From Blastomussa wellsi (taxonomy: Eukaryota; Cnidaria; Anthozoa; Scleractinia; Plerogyridae), in contig OX393567.1 of assembly GCA_947652115.1 (NCBI GenBank), positions 24,803,899 through 24,867,898 of the forward strand: a stretch of 64,000 nucleotides of DNA, read 5' to 3'. The translations under genes and the position numbers were made by a program. Position 1 is the stretch's first letter. Every line of letters begins with the position of its first letter. Under the pieces are notes generated by a model, which worked only from the letters and a program-made list of their open reading frames with translations, was not told the DNA's origin and did not search any database. Shown here piece after piece: positions 47,401-60,604 of the stretch.

Positions 47401-50400
47401 AGCTTGCCTGAACTTGCTGATTATGATGAGGGTACATGTACAAGAACACACAACAAATTGAATACTGCAGAAAATTCTCTACAAGAAGTAAACAATAGTG
47501 CAAACCAAAATGAAGAGACTTTGCAGTTACACCACTATTTTCCTGGTGTGGAGAGGTTTATTCAGATGATGGCTGTTGAGAATGTGTTTCCTGATGTACG
47601 AACCTTTCAACTGCTGTTGTACATGACGTCATCAAAAGACCAAGAAGAATACTTGATGGAGCTGATGAAGAGCTGTGACATATCTCCAGATGCCACTTTC
47701 TGTAACACTCTGATCAAGATGAAGGCTATGGAAGAGGGTTTACTTGAGGCAAAGGTATCAGTCAAATGTTACCTGATTGCATTTGGAATCCGAGCTGAGA
47801 AATCAATTAGATGGTCTCGCATTAGTACCTAACCAGATGTACATGGCATACCTGTTGAAACTACCTCCACACCCTCTCCCTACCATGACTATCAAAACAC
47901 CCTCCTACTTCTGATGCCATCTTTAGCTGTTTGTATGTAATTGCAAACTACAATGGGAATGAAATCAATTAATTGTATGGCTCTACATAATCATGTGTTT
48001 CACATTTTTGGCAAATTTTCGTAACTGTCTGTTAAAATAATATGACTAGATTACAAGTTTAAATACATACTTTTGCTTTAATAACCAGAACCACAATAGC
48101 TATGCAGTGAACACCAGAATGCATACTTTGCACAAGTGTACACATAGAACACACCGAGAAGAAAAATAATTATTATAAGATGTTTTTGATCTAATGGTCT
48201 CTAACACCCATGTAGTGACTACCCATATTAATTTTTCTAACCCACTGAATACAAGTTCATACATGAACAATTTTAACTATAGTCGCTGTGATTTCTTTTT
48301 TGCAGGTTTACATGCAGGATCTGAAAGAAACAATGAAGATTTCTCCATCAGAAAAATCATATCAAGCATTAGCACATGGCTGCAAAAACCAAAAGCAAGG
48401 ACTTTCATTGCTGGATGAAATGAAGGTTTGGAATGTGGCTCATACATGCACTTTGATTTACAAGTTTAGGTGCTGTGAGGGGAAGGGTTGAAGCTGAGAT
48501 TTACATGTAAAGGTAATTATATTTAAAGGGCCCCAGTCAGCCACACCTTTGTTATTGTATACATGCGAGAGTTCAGTATTATATTTTATGTTGAGCGTGT
48601 CAAAATGAAAGAGATCACTGAGAAACTTGCTAAATTTGTAATTAAACAGTTCCAGTAACATAACTTGCAGCAACGTAATAAGATTTTGCTTCACCATACA
48701 ATTTCCATAATTTTGATGGCATCGAAAGTGGCAGAGGCTGACTACATGCAGGGCCCTTTAGGCAAATATAGTGGATGTTTTACTTGTTTACATCTGGCCT
48801 CATCTAAACACAAGGAGGTGTTGGGAGAATGATTCCTCTATTGCATTATAAAATATAATTTGTCAAAAATATGCAGGATCTAAACTGTCACAACCATGTA
48901 ACTAATACATACTCTCATCTAAACAGGCCGTCAAACTTACAATAAATTAAAAGCATGCATAGTACCTCAGTTATGTTATAATAGTTTATAACTGGTCAAT
49001 ACAACCCATTCAAGGTGAGTATATTTTGGCACAGCCCCTTCTCTTCTCTTGATTCATGAATGTGTTTTTTACTTGTTGTAGGCTGAGGGAATTACTGCTG
49101 ACCAGTCTGTGTACGGGACACTGATCACAGGAGCATCTAAATGGAGGCAGTTCAGTTTCCTCATCCAGCTAGTCAAGGTTTGTCTAATTAAAAAAAAACG
49201 AATGGCATTTTTTGCACAATGATTAGAAAACTGCTAGATACAAAGACTGAGCTTTGTTTCATCATCAGCAGTACCTTAATTTGTAAAATTACTAACTTTG
49301 CCGTTTAAAGTGCACCTAACCCCAAAATATTTTTTCGCTGAAAAAAACCCTTGCACCAGTTTGAAACGCATTGCACGTTTCGCTTCTCCTTTTAACAAAA
49401 TTCTGACTATTTATAGCATTCAGAAGTTACGAAAAACTGTGCATCATTTGTTCCACGACCGAGTCATAAGGGGCATGGGTCTATTCCTGATATGACGTCG
49501 CAAACTGATTTGCATCGCATCAAGTCTTTGTAAACATGCATGCAAATCAGTTTTTGACATCACATCAGGAATAGACCCACGCCCCTTATGACTCAGTCGT
49601 GGAACAAATGATGCACAGTTTTACGTAACTCCTGAATGCTATAAATAGTCAGAATTTTGTTAAAAAGAGAAAGGAAAGGTGCAATGCGTTTCAAACAAGT
49701 GCAAAGGTTTATTTTAGTGAAAAATATTTTAGGGTTAGGTGCAGTTTAATAGAATAATGAATATGTTGTGGTTCAATTTTGCCCTTTCTACAAATAATTG
49801 ACGTTTTTCTTTGCTCATAACCAAATGAAAATAACAAATTCAGGGTTTGTACAAATCATGGAAAACCTGGTCATGGAATTTTAGAATTTCATTTTCCAGG
49901 CCTGGAAAGTCATGGAATTTAAATGTGTGTCGTGGAAAGTCATGGAAAATTACGTTTTTTTAAGTATAAAATCAGTTAGGTTTTTTCATGAAGAAAATAG
50001 TAAAAACGTACCCAAAATGAAAGATGATTTCCTAGAAAATGCTCAAATTTAGGGCATCGAAAGCTTGTACAAGTCATGGAAAAGGTCATGGAAAGACATG
50101 GAATTTGAGAAGCTCAAAAAAGTACGAACCCAAAAATTGTACCAAGGGTAAATTGAAGCATGTTTGTCTGTCTCTGTCAAGTAGTTACTGTATAATACTA
50201 TTATAATTAACAATTATTCCATGAGCGCGTGTTGGATATGAGATGGTAGATAGCCAGCAAGGTGTGTAGTGCCGAGTATCTTGTATCCAACAAGTGCGAG
50301 TGAAATAATTGTTTTATTAAAAATGCCCCAAAAATATTGTACAAACATTGCAAAAAATGCATTCTTTTACGCTTACACGTACCACATTTGTAGGTCAATG

Positions 50401-52009
50401 GTATATGAGCTCATATACCATTGCCTCTCAACCAATCAAAACTCAGGAAATGCAATATACCATAGCTAGTTTTTAATAATTATTAGTATACTATTTTTAT
50501 TGTGATCACCAGAGGATGACCAGTGAAGGTGTCCAGCCTACTGTTAGAATAATGGAAGTGCTTGAGCGGGCTTATAATTTACCCTGCAACAAACCAGTTA
50601 TCACGGTAAGAAGTCGAAAGGTTCTTCTGTGACAAATCACCCAACCTAACTTTCCCGTAAACTGTTTTAAAACAACTGTTACCTGCAACAGTTTATGATC
50701 AATATAAGAGACAGAAATAGTCTGTTGATGTGAAATTCAGTGCACCCATGTGTTGCAACCCCCAAGGCAATAAGACTCTAGACTGACTACTTTGACCTTA
50801 GCTCATGAAATGAGGCAATAGTGAGACACCTGATGGCGTATTACACCACATAATACACCATAAGCGTACGGGCAATTTTTCGCCAGAGTGGCGGTTGCCC
50901 AAAAAATTCTCCCAAGTTGCCTTGTCCAAATTTCTCTTGCTGCCCAAAACATCTGAGTTGCCCAAATTTTTTTTTTGTGGGGGGCTGCAGCCATCGAATG
51001 TGTTTCCGGTCGGAACACTGCAGAAAAAACGTTTTCTCTGAAGTTAAAGTTACAACGGAAAATCTGTAGGGCACAATGTATATTGTATATTATATAATAA
51101 CCAAATCAATGCGCGCGCTCTGATTGGTCAATCAGCTATGGTTTATTGTGCCAGTAAACACATGGAAAAATCGCGCGTCTTCTGAATTATTATATAAAAG
51201 CAATAGACCACAAGTTTCTATGGTTTATAGGCTGATAAACCACTTGGGATGGTGGAAGAACACTCGAACAATCCGTAAATCACTCGCCTGCGGCTCGTGA
51301 TTTACAAATTCTTCTCGTGTTCTGCCAAAATCCCGCGTGGTTTATCAGCTTATAAACCATAGAAACTTGTGGTCTATTGCTTAATTTCAGATTAAAAGTG
51401 AAAAATGTTTGACTGGGTCAAATTACGTTCTTCGTAACTTTTTTTTTTTGAAAGCGCGAAAATTTGGGTTGGTCAGACGACGCTAATACGGAAATATACC
51501 ATTAGGAAGGTTATCGGGTTTTCTACGAAGATTTCCCGAAACGGCGCTTGTTCTCCCAATGGTTTTAATGCAATCGCATAATTTCAACAGAACATAATTA
51601 TCAATTTTAACTGGCAATTCTAAGGAAGTTTCTCGCTCGAATCCAATATTTACTGCGAACTCTTTCTCCTTCCCTGGCGCCTACATGTACTCCCCCCCCC
51701 CCCCCCCGTCTTTCACACTAGTCATATTTTCCCCTTAATTATCCACCTTATTTCTTTTTTTAGCGAACCATGGATGACCGTTTGGTAAAGCTGCGGAAAT
51801 TCCGATATGTCGAGCAGAGAGGGTTCCAAACTTTCTATGAAAACTGGAAAGTGAAAGTACTGCGAAAAGAGACGCTAACGAGAGAGACTGGAACGAGTTC
51901 GTATATTGAACAGTTTGATGACGTCAGTGTTGACGATATGAGAACTGATGACGTCAGTGATGGCGAAACAAGTGATGATGACAATGATTCTAATTTTAGC
52001 CATCTCTAA
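44405..52009 (+). CDS. PTCD1-like mitochondrial pentatricopeptide protein, 7 exons, 680 aa
   Basis: Exons 44405-44944, 45632-45766, 46942-47754, 48306-48425, 49082-49177, 50513-50605 and 51764-52009. All junctions are GT/AG in phase 0, totalling 681 codons. The N-terminus is basic and non-acidic (MMAARNVCWLHWFLGRF), as in a mitochondrial presequence, followed by an acidic linker. NWYARQMLRLTREDK|VEEALNLL matches the start of the PPR region of PTCD1 (YFLQCKHLIKEGKLVEAL in human). PPR-type helices run from about 165 to 590, for example NVITYNAAIQALVVCGNPHQ near 282. Near the C-terminus GFQTFYENW matches GFRAYYKQW of PTCD1, then an acidic tail. The length is close to human PTCD1 (700 aa). In vertebrates the protein acts on mitochondrial tRNA and 16S rRNA. 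The phase-0 exon pattern allows clean exon skipping. Introns carry several fold-back elements. Confidence 0.9.
48523..48760. mobile_element. MITE in PTCD1-like intron 4
   Basis: Begins TTAAAGGGCCCCAGTCAG and ends CTGACTACATGCAGGGCCCTTTA. Terminal inverted repeats are about 12 bp with TTAA-type ends; about 240 bp, non-coding. Different interior from the 35031 family. Confidence 0.55.
49305..49749. mobile_element. Long fold-back element, about 445 bp
   Basis: Arms of about 180 bp each: TTAAAGTGCACCTAACCCCA ... GGGGCATGGGTCTATTCCTG on the left, and their inverse to TAGGGTTAGGTGCAGTTTAA on the right. A short loop includes AACATGCATGCAAATC. Arms are highly similar. It lies in PTCD1-like intron 5 and will be transcribed as a hairpin. 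Confidence 0.8.
49842..50133. repeat. CATGGAA-rich element
   Basis: Short inverted termini GGGTTTGTAC and GTACGAACCC enclose many copies of TCATGGAAAA and TCATGGAATT words. Non-coding. Likely a degenerate non-autonomous transposon. Confidence 0.5.
51090..51384. repeat. Fold-back family F2, copy 2
   Basis: Inverted relative to 5515-5807: it starts ATAATAACCAAATCAATGCG, passes through GCAATAGACCACAAGTTTCT and its inverse, and ends TGTGGTCTATTGCTTAA. It lies in PTCD1-like intron 6, so the two copies are 45 kb apart in opposite orientations. Confidence 0.7.
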
Positions 52010-54173
52010 AATGAATAGCGGAAACTTTTATCCTCATGGTTTTACAGAACCGTTTTATCAAGAGCATTTGTCACTATGTTGACTCTCGGCAACATGTTGC
52101 TTGTAACGTAGTTTACCCGGGAAGAGGCGATAAAGATAATCAGACGCACAAACAGCATTGGCAACAATAGAAATCATTCACCAGGTGGCCATATTAAAGA
52201 GGTTTTTTACAAAAATGACTGACTGAACAAGGTGCACTAATTTTATAAACCCCTTGCACAAATGTCGCCTTTATTTAAATAACAATACTTGTACGTCCGA
52301 AGTTTCACATTCATGTGAAAAATCCTTTGTCTAGAAACATAAGTACGAGGATGTGCACACGACCAAGGAGCGATGCCTGGATACGAGGCGGCGGAAGCGA
52401 GCGTGTGGCCTCCATTTTGCAGGGTAGCGAATTCCCCCTAGGCTCTGACCCTCTTCCGCAGTATGATTTTATTCTGTCAGCGGTCACCCCACATTATTAA
52501 TATTCGCCTTCATGTACTCTGCAAGAGCAGTTACCACTGTTATGTAGGTTGTTTCTTCGGTTTGTTTCGGTTAACACGATTAGGTTTGCTTGCGGTTAGT
52601 TTCACTCTATTTTAGGTTTGCTTGCGGTTAGCTTATATTTGATGTTAGGCTAACTCATTAATTTATTCTCTACTTGCACAATCCCATAACACACCGCTTC
52701 TACCCCCCAAAAAATTTGCATTGGCATTGTTTTAGATTTCCCAGGAGAAATTTCAAACAATGATTATGCAAAATTTTGAAATCATGATTATAACGCTCAT
52801 CTGTAAATTACATAACACTATACTGTACTAGCGTTAAATTCATTAAATTCCATTAGACCTACTAATTACAAATAATATTTGATTATCAAAAGCTAAAAAT
52901 TTCATTCTCTAAGAGAAACATTTCCATGACAATTTTGGTGCTAAAAAAGTGACCAAGTTATGACATTATGTGCCATATGGTTAAGAAAAAGCAACTGGCT
53001 ACCAACTAGAATTCAAATGCAAAGTTGTTTTCACGTTGTGGTGTAATGGGTGAAACGTCTCACAATAAAAGCACTGTGGGGGAGGGGGAGAGGAGATTGG
53101 GGGACTGAAATCTTAGACAGCCTATTTCATAAATCGATTGAGATATTGCGTACTGGTTTAATTTCCTAACTTTCTTACTTTGGACAGGAAATGCACATTT
53201 CAAGGAAATGAACAGTCTTTCACTTTGCACTGTACAGATGTGTCTTAAGTCATTTTATAAACTGGTCATAGTTCAATCACTCGAAACGGCAGTTGTTTAT
53301 TTTCGTAAATTGGTCAACGCCCCCAAAATTACCGGAGCCACAACTGTGTTTATTCGTTGCGATTGAACAGTATTTACAGTGCCATGCGCCTTAGCGCTGC
53401 AATTTTACATTTTTAAACTATTAAAATAAACTTCCTTTTCAATAGACCTTATTCACGATAGCCGCCATGTTTGTTTTACATTGTAATGCAAATTAGACAC
53501 GTGATTTGTGAGGGGGCAAACAGGCCTAAATCTACAAATTTCAGTTGGTTTCTCATCATGTCTGATAATTTGTTTTATAGCCATGGTTTGGTTTTTGTTT
53601 TGCGCTTTAAATAATGTAAGTTAAACGCAATTTGGCACTTTAATAAAAAAAGAAAACGGCTTGCGTAGTTAACAAGTCAAGGTACCTTATAATGAAATCG
53701 TTATTCCATAACTTGGCTCTCCGATGTGGCTTTACCGCAGATACTTCACTATTAAGACCGTCCGATTTTCCGAGAAACGGCATCATTTCAATGTTTGCCC
53801 CCTGGCAGACAACGTGGCTAATTTGCATTACAATATGAAAACCAACATAGCGGCTATCGTGAATATGGTTTATTGGATCAATGAACATGCATGAAGTGAC
53901 GGAGGTGTGGCTGACAGCTGTCGAAACTTGACAAGGTTTCCTTCATTTTAAGGGGAATTTGGTTCGTCGCAAAAAGGACTAAAATATCCAAACGGAGCTC
54001 CTTCAATGGAAACAAATATATCAAAACCCAATTAACAAAACGTCGTTAAGTGGCAACAGCACGGCGCGAAGCACTGCATAAGTTTCATTCGATACTGAGA
54101 GCAATTTGTACATAACACTTCATTTTAGTCAAAAATAGTTTAGCCAAAACAGGTTGACCTGTAGCTTGTCTAC
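52010..54173. other. Convergent intergenic region
   Basis: 3' flanks of the PTCD1-like (plus) and SKAP-like (minus) genes. Holds the MITE at 53449-53880 and a diverged fragment of the 32761 fold-back near 52680. No gene seen. Confidence 0.45.
53449..53880. mobile_element. Inverted-repeat MITE, about 430 bp
   Basis: The left terminus ACCTTATTCACGATAGCCGC and the right terminus GCGGCTATCGTGAATATGGT are inverted repeats. Similarity continues through TTGTAATGCAAATTAG and TGAGGGGGCAAACAGG / TTTGCCCCCTGGCA. The 82-codon frame across the right arm is not a gene. Confidence 0.65.
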
Positions 54174-57100
54174 TCATGTTGATAACTCGTACGCCTCCAT
54201 CATGTACTGCTTTGGAACCAGGCCTACACTGTACCCCTGAGGCCTGAACAAGGACCCAATCCACCAATCAGGATGAGGCTTTTCGTAAATGTAGATTAGA
54301 TCACCACGTTGGAAACCGAGCTCGTCTTGATCATCTGCTTCAGAGTTCCACAGCGCTTGGTATATATTAGCGTAATTTATTTCAATCTTTTGTTCTTCTG
54401 CGGGACTCTGCGGCGGTTCGTCTTTTCGTTTAGGTACAGCGGGCAGTTTTTGTTTAGCGGCAGGTCGGGCTGGTCGCTCGGGAACAGTTTCTGCTGTAAA
54501 ATTGAGTGGAAAGAAATGGCAAACGTTAATGTGTACATGTATCTGCACCGCTATGAATTTTTGAACGACAGCGGAGAGCTAAGCCTTTGCTAACTGCAAC
54601 ATGTGGTTCCGATTTCGAGCGAGGTGACACCATTTCGCGACAATAGTTACCTTTTGCCTCTGTATCAACGAGTCTTCGTACGAAACGATATGCAAATTCG
54701 CTTTACTTTAGTTAATACGTTTATCTTCATGCAAAGCAAATTCATTTCCACCTTAAACGTTTTGCACGAGAATTGAAACAGAGGCAAAAGGCAACTGAGA
54801 AATGACCAATTTAATCTCAGAATAGAAGCCTGTGATTGGTTCAAACAGCAACTGACACCGCAGCAATTTGTTGGGTTTCTCGCAGAAGCAGTGCGCACCT
54901 CTCGACTAAGAAAACAAACCAAAAGAAAGGGAAAAAACGAACAAACAACAGACTGAAGCAATGGCTCTCGCCATTAAAACAAGAGGTGAGTGAATTATAG
55001 ACACTATGCAAAAATGGCTGCCATTGTTTGTAGTCTGGTCAAGTTTGTTAAGATTCCGATTGCGACACTTGGAAGTAAATGGCATAATATACTACTCTGA
55101 GAAGTTTTTGGTTAAATTCCTGCAAAATTGTGACCGATTTAAATTTAAGAGATTTGTATGGAAAAAGCTACTCTTCCCGCCTAGCCTCGCTTTAATTTTT
55201 TTTGCAATATAAATGGTCCTATAACTTTCCATTGGTTAGAAGTATAGCCTCAAAACTCCATATATCGATTTAATTTGACTTAATCTTTAAGGGAAAGTAA
55301 TTAATTCTCTTAACAAATGTGTCTTTCGGGGCCAAAAAATAGCGGCCGCCATATTTGCATAGGGTCTATGGAGCGAATGAAATCACAGGATCCGAAGAGG
55401 TTCGTGGCCGAAACTGCAATTTCGCTTGAGGCTGCGGACAGCTGGATCGTAACGTAACCCAATAATGGAAATAACACTTACGCGTCTCCGTTTGAAGAAC
55501 ATGTGACGAGAGTGGAGTGGACGGTTGAGCTATTCTGGGAGGACGAATAGGGGGTGGGACGGGAGATTCTCCCGGCATTTCGTACTCTTCATCTTCTATC
55601 ACTGGCGGTGGGGGTGGGGGAAGGTCTGAGGTATTGCCTGGAGTATCAGCAATTTCATACATGTCATCTTGTTGCGGTGGGGGAGGGGCAGGTGGCTGAG
55701 GTTTAGAAGAACGAGGGGGTGGTACGGCTGGAGATGTGTCTTCCACTGGTGTCTGGGGTTGTGGTCTGCTGGGTCGTGGGGGAGGTGGGGAGGGGGGCGA
55801 TGTGGGGATTGATTGTTCTGGAAGCTCGTACTGTTCCTCTTGTATTGGTGAAACAGGTTCAGCTGGAATAAACGATAAAAGGTTAACAACATTTTATATA
55901 CACAGTGCAGATAAATCATGGAAAGTTAACAAGGCTCCAAACGGCGGTTTCCTTTACGGGGGGAGGGGAGGGGTGGGGCAATTTGAAGATTTTGCCGGGA
56001 ATCGGGAGACGCAGAAAAATTTCGAGGAAACCTGTAGTAATTAGGTAAACGGGAAGTTTGAGATTTTTCGAGAATGTCTCCAGAAATACGGGACGATAAT
56101 TCAAATTTTCGAGACGACTTTCATTTACACATAGTACTGTTCAAACTGCGTTTATTACAGTTGTCACTCCCCCCCCCCCCCCCCCGTTTCCTTTGGCAGC
56201 CTTTATTTAGGTCGTCAAGTAATTAAGCGTTGCGTGACGATACGATGGTCCATGTCGCCACCCAACGAAAGGAGGCGCGTTCATCTTGTGTAATGTAAGT
56301 AACTCTTACTGACTTCAAAACAAAGGAAAACTTGAAACACTAGTTTACCCACGAATGCAGAAAGCACAGAGATAACAATTCGAATAAAAAAATTGAAAAA
56401 TATTGGGCAAAACTATTCCATATGCGCTATTCGTGAAAGAGCTCCTTTAAGTAGAAAAAAGAAATCTAGAGACAAACCAGGTGCTGATGCTGGAGGTGAC
56501 GAGAAGGCTGCGGCAGATATCTCATAATCGACGTCCTGTATCGGCGGCAGCGGCGGCGACTGCTGGCTTGGGGCTGGAGACTGGCCAACTACTTCATATA
56601 AATCTTCATTTGTGTCATCATAGACATCATCATTCATCTCTTCCACTGGTTCGTTGTTAGGGGCTTGCCCTGCATCAGCGTAATGCAAACTATCCTCATC
56701 ACCTGATGGTTGCTTCTCGCGGAGTTCATCTAAATAAGCACTGTGCCGCTCTGACAGTGGAGCATCACAAGCCGTTTGTATAGCTTTTATCCATTTATCT
56801 GCCTCCTCTTTAGAGTTGCACTCAAACTGAAAAAAAACGTGCATGTTCAAATTTACTTGCGGTTAGCTTTTATTCGTTGGTTAGGGCAATACTAAGTAAA
56901 TTTTGCAGGGCTTTGGCGGCCCAACGTGGTAGTTGTGTCGGCATGCCAGAAGTTCCGGGTTCGAATCTGGTTGTTGGCGTACAATTTTAATTTTTCTGTG
57001 TGTGGAAGAAAACTACGTGTCGCTAAAATGGCATCGAACATTTACGAAAGGGAAACAGGCTTCGCGTTCCCACACCAAACGATTACCGCACGAGCAAAAA

Positions 57101-58611
57101 GCGAGAAAAGAATCGTACACACTCATTGGGAACACTTGCTAAAAAGGCTAAGTTTTCCACGCATTTATGAAGGGATTTATTAAACTAGATGCACGTTGTG
57201 AGTCTGTAAAAACCTTCGGATTGAATCATACCTTACTCTTTTGTAGGACAAAAAGGAGAAAATGAATCGGCCAGCATGAAATATTCAGTACATGCTGGGC
57301 ATCCTCAGCATTTTACCAATAATAGTCAAAAAGCTAATAAATATACGATGAATGCAGCATGCCTCTCACAAATGTTTGCCTACTAAGCACCATGAAAATC
57401 CGTAAAAGCAAAACAGTTTCTCGCAAAAAAGTGACGGGTACAGCTACGTAGAGTACACTACAAAAAACGACAGCGACATTTACAGCTGTAAATTAGGCGA
57501 CATCGGTCTTCAAAAGCAAGCGACATCGTGACACAGCTACCCCCTTGGAAGGCCTCAGGTGTACCTACCTGATATGATCTGTGTCCTCCTGTATGTGTGA
57601 GACTAAGTTCACGTCCTTTCTTGTTACAGACTTGTGCTTTATATCCAGGCAGCAAGATATGTCCGGCTTGCTTGTTTGATTTCTTTTCCCTGAAGTAGTA
57701 GAGCACATGATTACGCACCACACAGTAGCGTTTCTGGTACTTGCTCCCCAGATATATCTTGCCTTCCTTGCGGAGTTTCTTGAGAAATCCTCAAGAGAAA
57801 ATAAAACATTGAATGCTTACTATGGGCAAACAGCATTTTATACATGCTAACCGCAGGTAAACAGCAGTAGATACAAGCTAACTGCAAGCAAATTAAACAG
57901 AAGTAAATAAATACTCAAAATTGTGTTCTTACTATTACATTTAGCAATTCCAAATGACAATAAAACTGTATCAGACTAATAAAATGTGTTTTGGTTTGAG
58001 CCCCTCTGGAGATAAATTGGCCTTTCAGATGCCCCATCCTCCCCCAACTTGGAATTTCCATTGATAACCCTGGAGAGGGGATATGGATATTTTCTAGAAC
58101 CACACGATAAAAAAATCTCAATCTGATGAATATGACAACAAATACCTTCTAAAATAATGCCTTCAATATTCTCAGGTTTAGTGTTCTTGGTCAAATCATC
58201 CCAGTTGACCACTTCTGGTTTCTGTGGGCCTGAATCGACTCCCTCATACATGTCATCAGTTTCCACTGGTGCCATATTTGTTGAAGTAGATCGGTCTGCC
58301 TCTGAAATAAAGAACCTTTTGATGAAAATCACCTGCATGGATTGGTTAATTCAATTGCACACTCAAACCCAAGGACAGCCCAGTGCTTAGAGCACTCACT
58401 CTCACCAACATGACCTCCGTCCTGGGTTCAATCCCACATGATCTTATCATATGTGAGTGAAGTATCTTGCTTATTCTCATCCTTGCTCTGAGGATATTCT
58501 CTGCATGGGCTCCCCAGTTCTCCCTCAACAATTCTATATCCCAATTTGATTAGAAATCCGAGGGTCAAAGGTTTTGTTTGCTAGTCGCATTAAGACTATT
58601 ATGTGCTACCC

Positions 58612-58667
<56 letters not shown>

Positions 58668-60569
58668 GAACTTTATTTCAGTGCCAACTGTATCTAACAT
58701 TGACATACTAATTGGGCACACTGTAAAGCACAAATGAAATCAAATCAAATTAAAAAAATGTGTTTTATTTATCTCTCTGTAGTAGTATGATCAATAGCAC
58801 AATTCGGGGTTAGCATCAAATTTTTAATAGAAAAATAAAAAAGAAAACCAGGTTCACAAACAGAATCACCAAACCAAATTTAGCAATTTTTTACTGCAAA
58901 GTTTCACAAAGTTCTAACTCAACCAACTGTGAATTTCATGTGGGCACATGCACTGCATGCACACCGTACATTTATTTGTAAAATCACAATTTTTGAATTT
59001 TCATATTTCATTGAATTTGAATCAGATCCCCATGAAACGTTGCACTTTTGCTGAATTCGACATAGTGAATCTTTTTGTGTACCCCATTTTTTACCTACTG
59101 TAATCTAATATTCAAAATATCACTCTAAGTAATTGTGAATTCTGCTATTCCATTGCAGGTTTTGTTAACTAGAAGAAAGTTGGCAAATGAGTCGTTTGTG
59201 AGAGGCATTGCCAGCTGTTGATTCTGGTGTCGATGCAGTAACAAGCCATACTCTTGTCTCCAAATGACACAATTTACCCTTTCACTTCTCCAGCATGTTT
59301 TCAGGTCAACCAAACAATTTGCTTGCAATAATAATGATGATGACAATGATAACGATTATTACAATGATATTGTTTATTTATATACTGCTATTTCAAAAAA
59401 TTTCTCAATAGTACTTTACAACAAATTAAATAACAATTACAATAATTATTTCAATTACAGATCATAAACAATAATTATTACTATTATTAATTAATATGAA
59501 TATGAAATAAGCTTATAATTGTGTATATCTATGTAATGTAAGTTCAAGTGTTCAAAGCATACGCTATTAAAAAGTTATGTACCAGTAATACAAGATATTA
59601 ATATTAGATACCTTCATAGTCCGAATCAGCACCGGGTGCCTCGTATTCCTCATCTTGTTGTGCTGAAGGCTGTTTAATGTTACTTTCAGCAATTTCATAA
59701 TTCTCACTGTCAGTTTTCTCTGGTTGCGGCTCTTCGTAATCTTCCTGAACTTGGCCTTCATCCTCCATTGCCATATAATCTTCCCCAGCTGCTGCACCAC
59801 CCTGTGATGCTCCATCTGTCTGCTCTGCTGACATCACCTCATAATTTTCACCTGCAGTATTGGCACTCACTGCCTGTGGCTGATTCTGATTTCCTTCAGC
59901 ACCTTGGTCCATCTCACAATAATCATCTTGTGGGATAACAGCTATTAAACAGAAATAATACTTAGATAATAATTGACCACTCAACCCAATTCGGCTTTTC
60001 AGGTCCAATGCAAACAAACATTGAAACAAATATAATTGTTTATATGCGAATGCAGCCATAACACTACTGGAACAAAGACGTGAAAAGAAAATTTCAGGCT
60101 TTGAACAGGATTCCTTTCAGGTCTTTGTTCCAGTAGTGTTATGGCTGCATTCGCATATAAACCGTATCTGCTTATTTAATTGCTGCTGTTGGCAGCAGGT
60201 GGACCATTTTGCTATTTACTAGCCAAGAAGTTGATTTCAGGACTACCAAGGACCACACCAGGTAGTCCGACTCCGGTCCGGAGTCCAGTGCATTAACTAT
60301 TAGGCCACTACAATTTGGTTTTATCAACTGGGTTGATAATGTCAATTGGCCACCGTAAAGAGATTCAAGAGCTGACGTTTCGAGCGTTAGCCTTTCGTCA
60401 GAGCGAATCGATTCGCTCCGACGAAGGAATTCGCTCCGGATTCGCTCCGGATTTGCTCTGACAAAGGGCTAACGCTCGAAACGTCAGCTCTTGAATCTCT
60501 TTACGGTGGCCAATTGACATTATCAACCCAGTTGATAAAACCAAATTATATTGTTATACTTCCCACTGA

Positions 60570-60604
<35 letters not shown>

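Noticed and set aside
53640..53888. 82-codon minus-strand frame
   Set aside because: Covers the right arm of the 53449-53880 MITE and does not resemble a protein.
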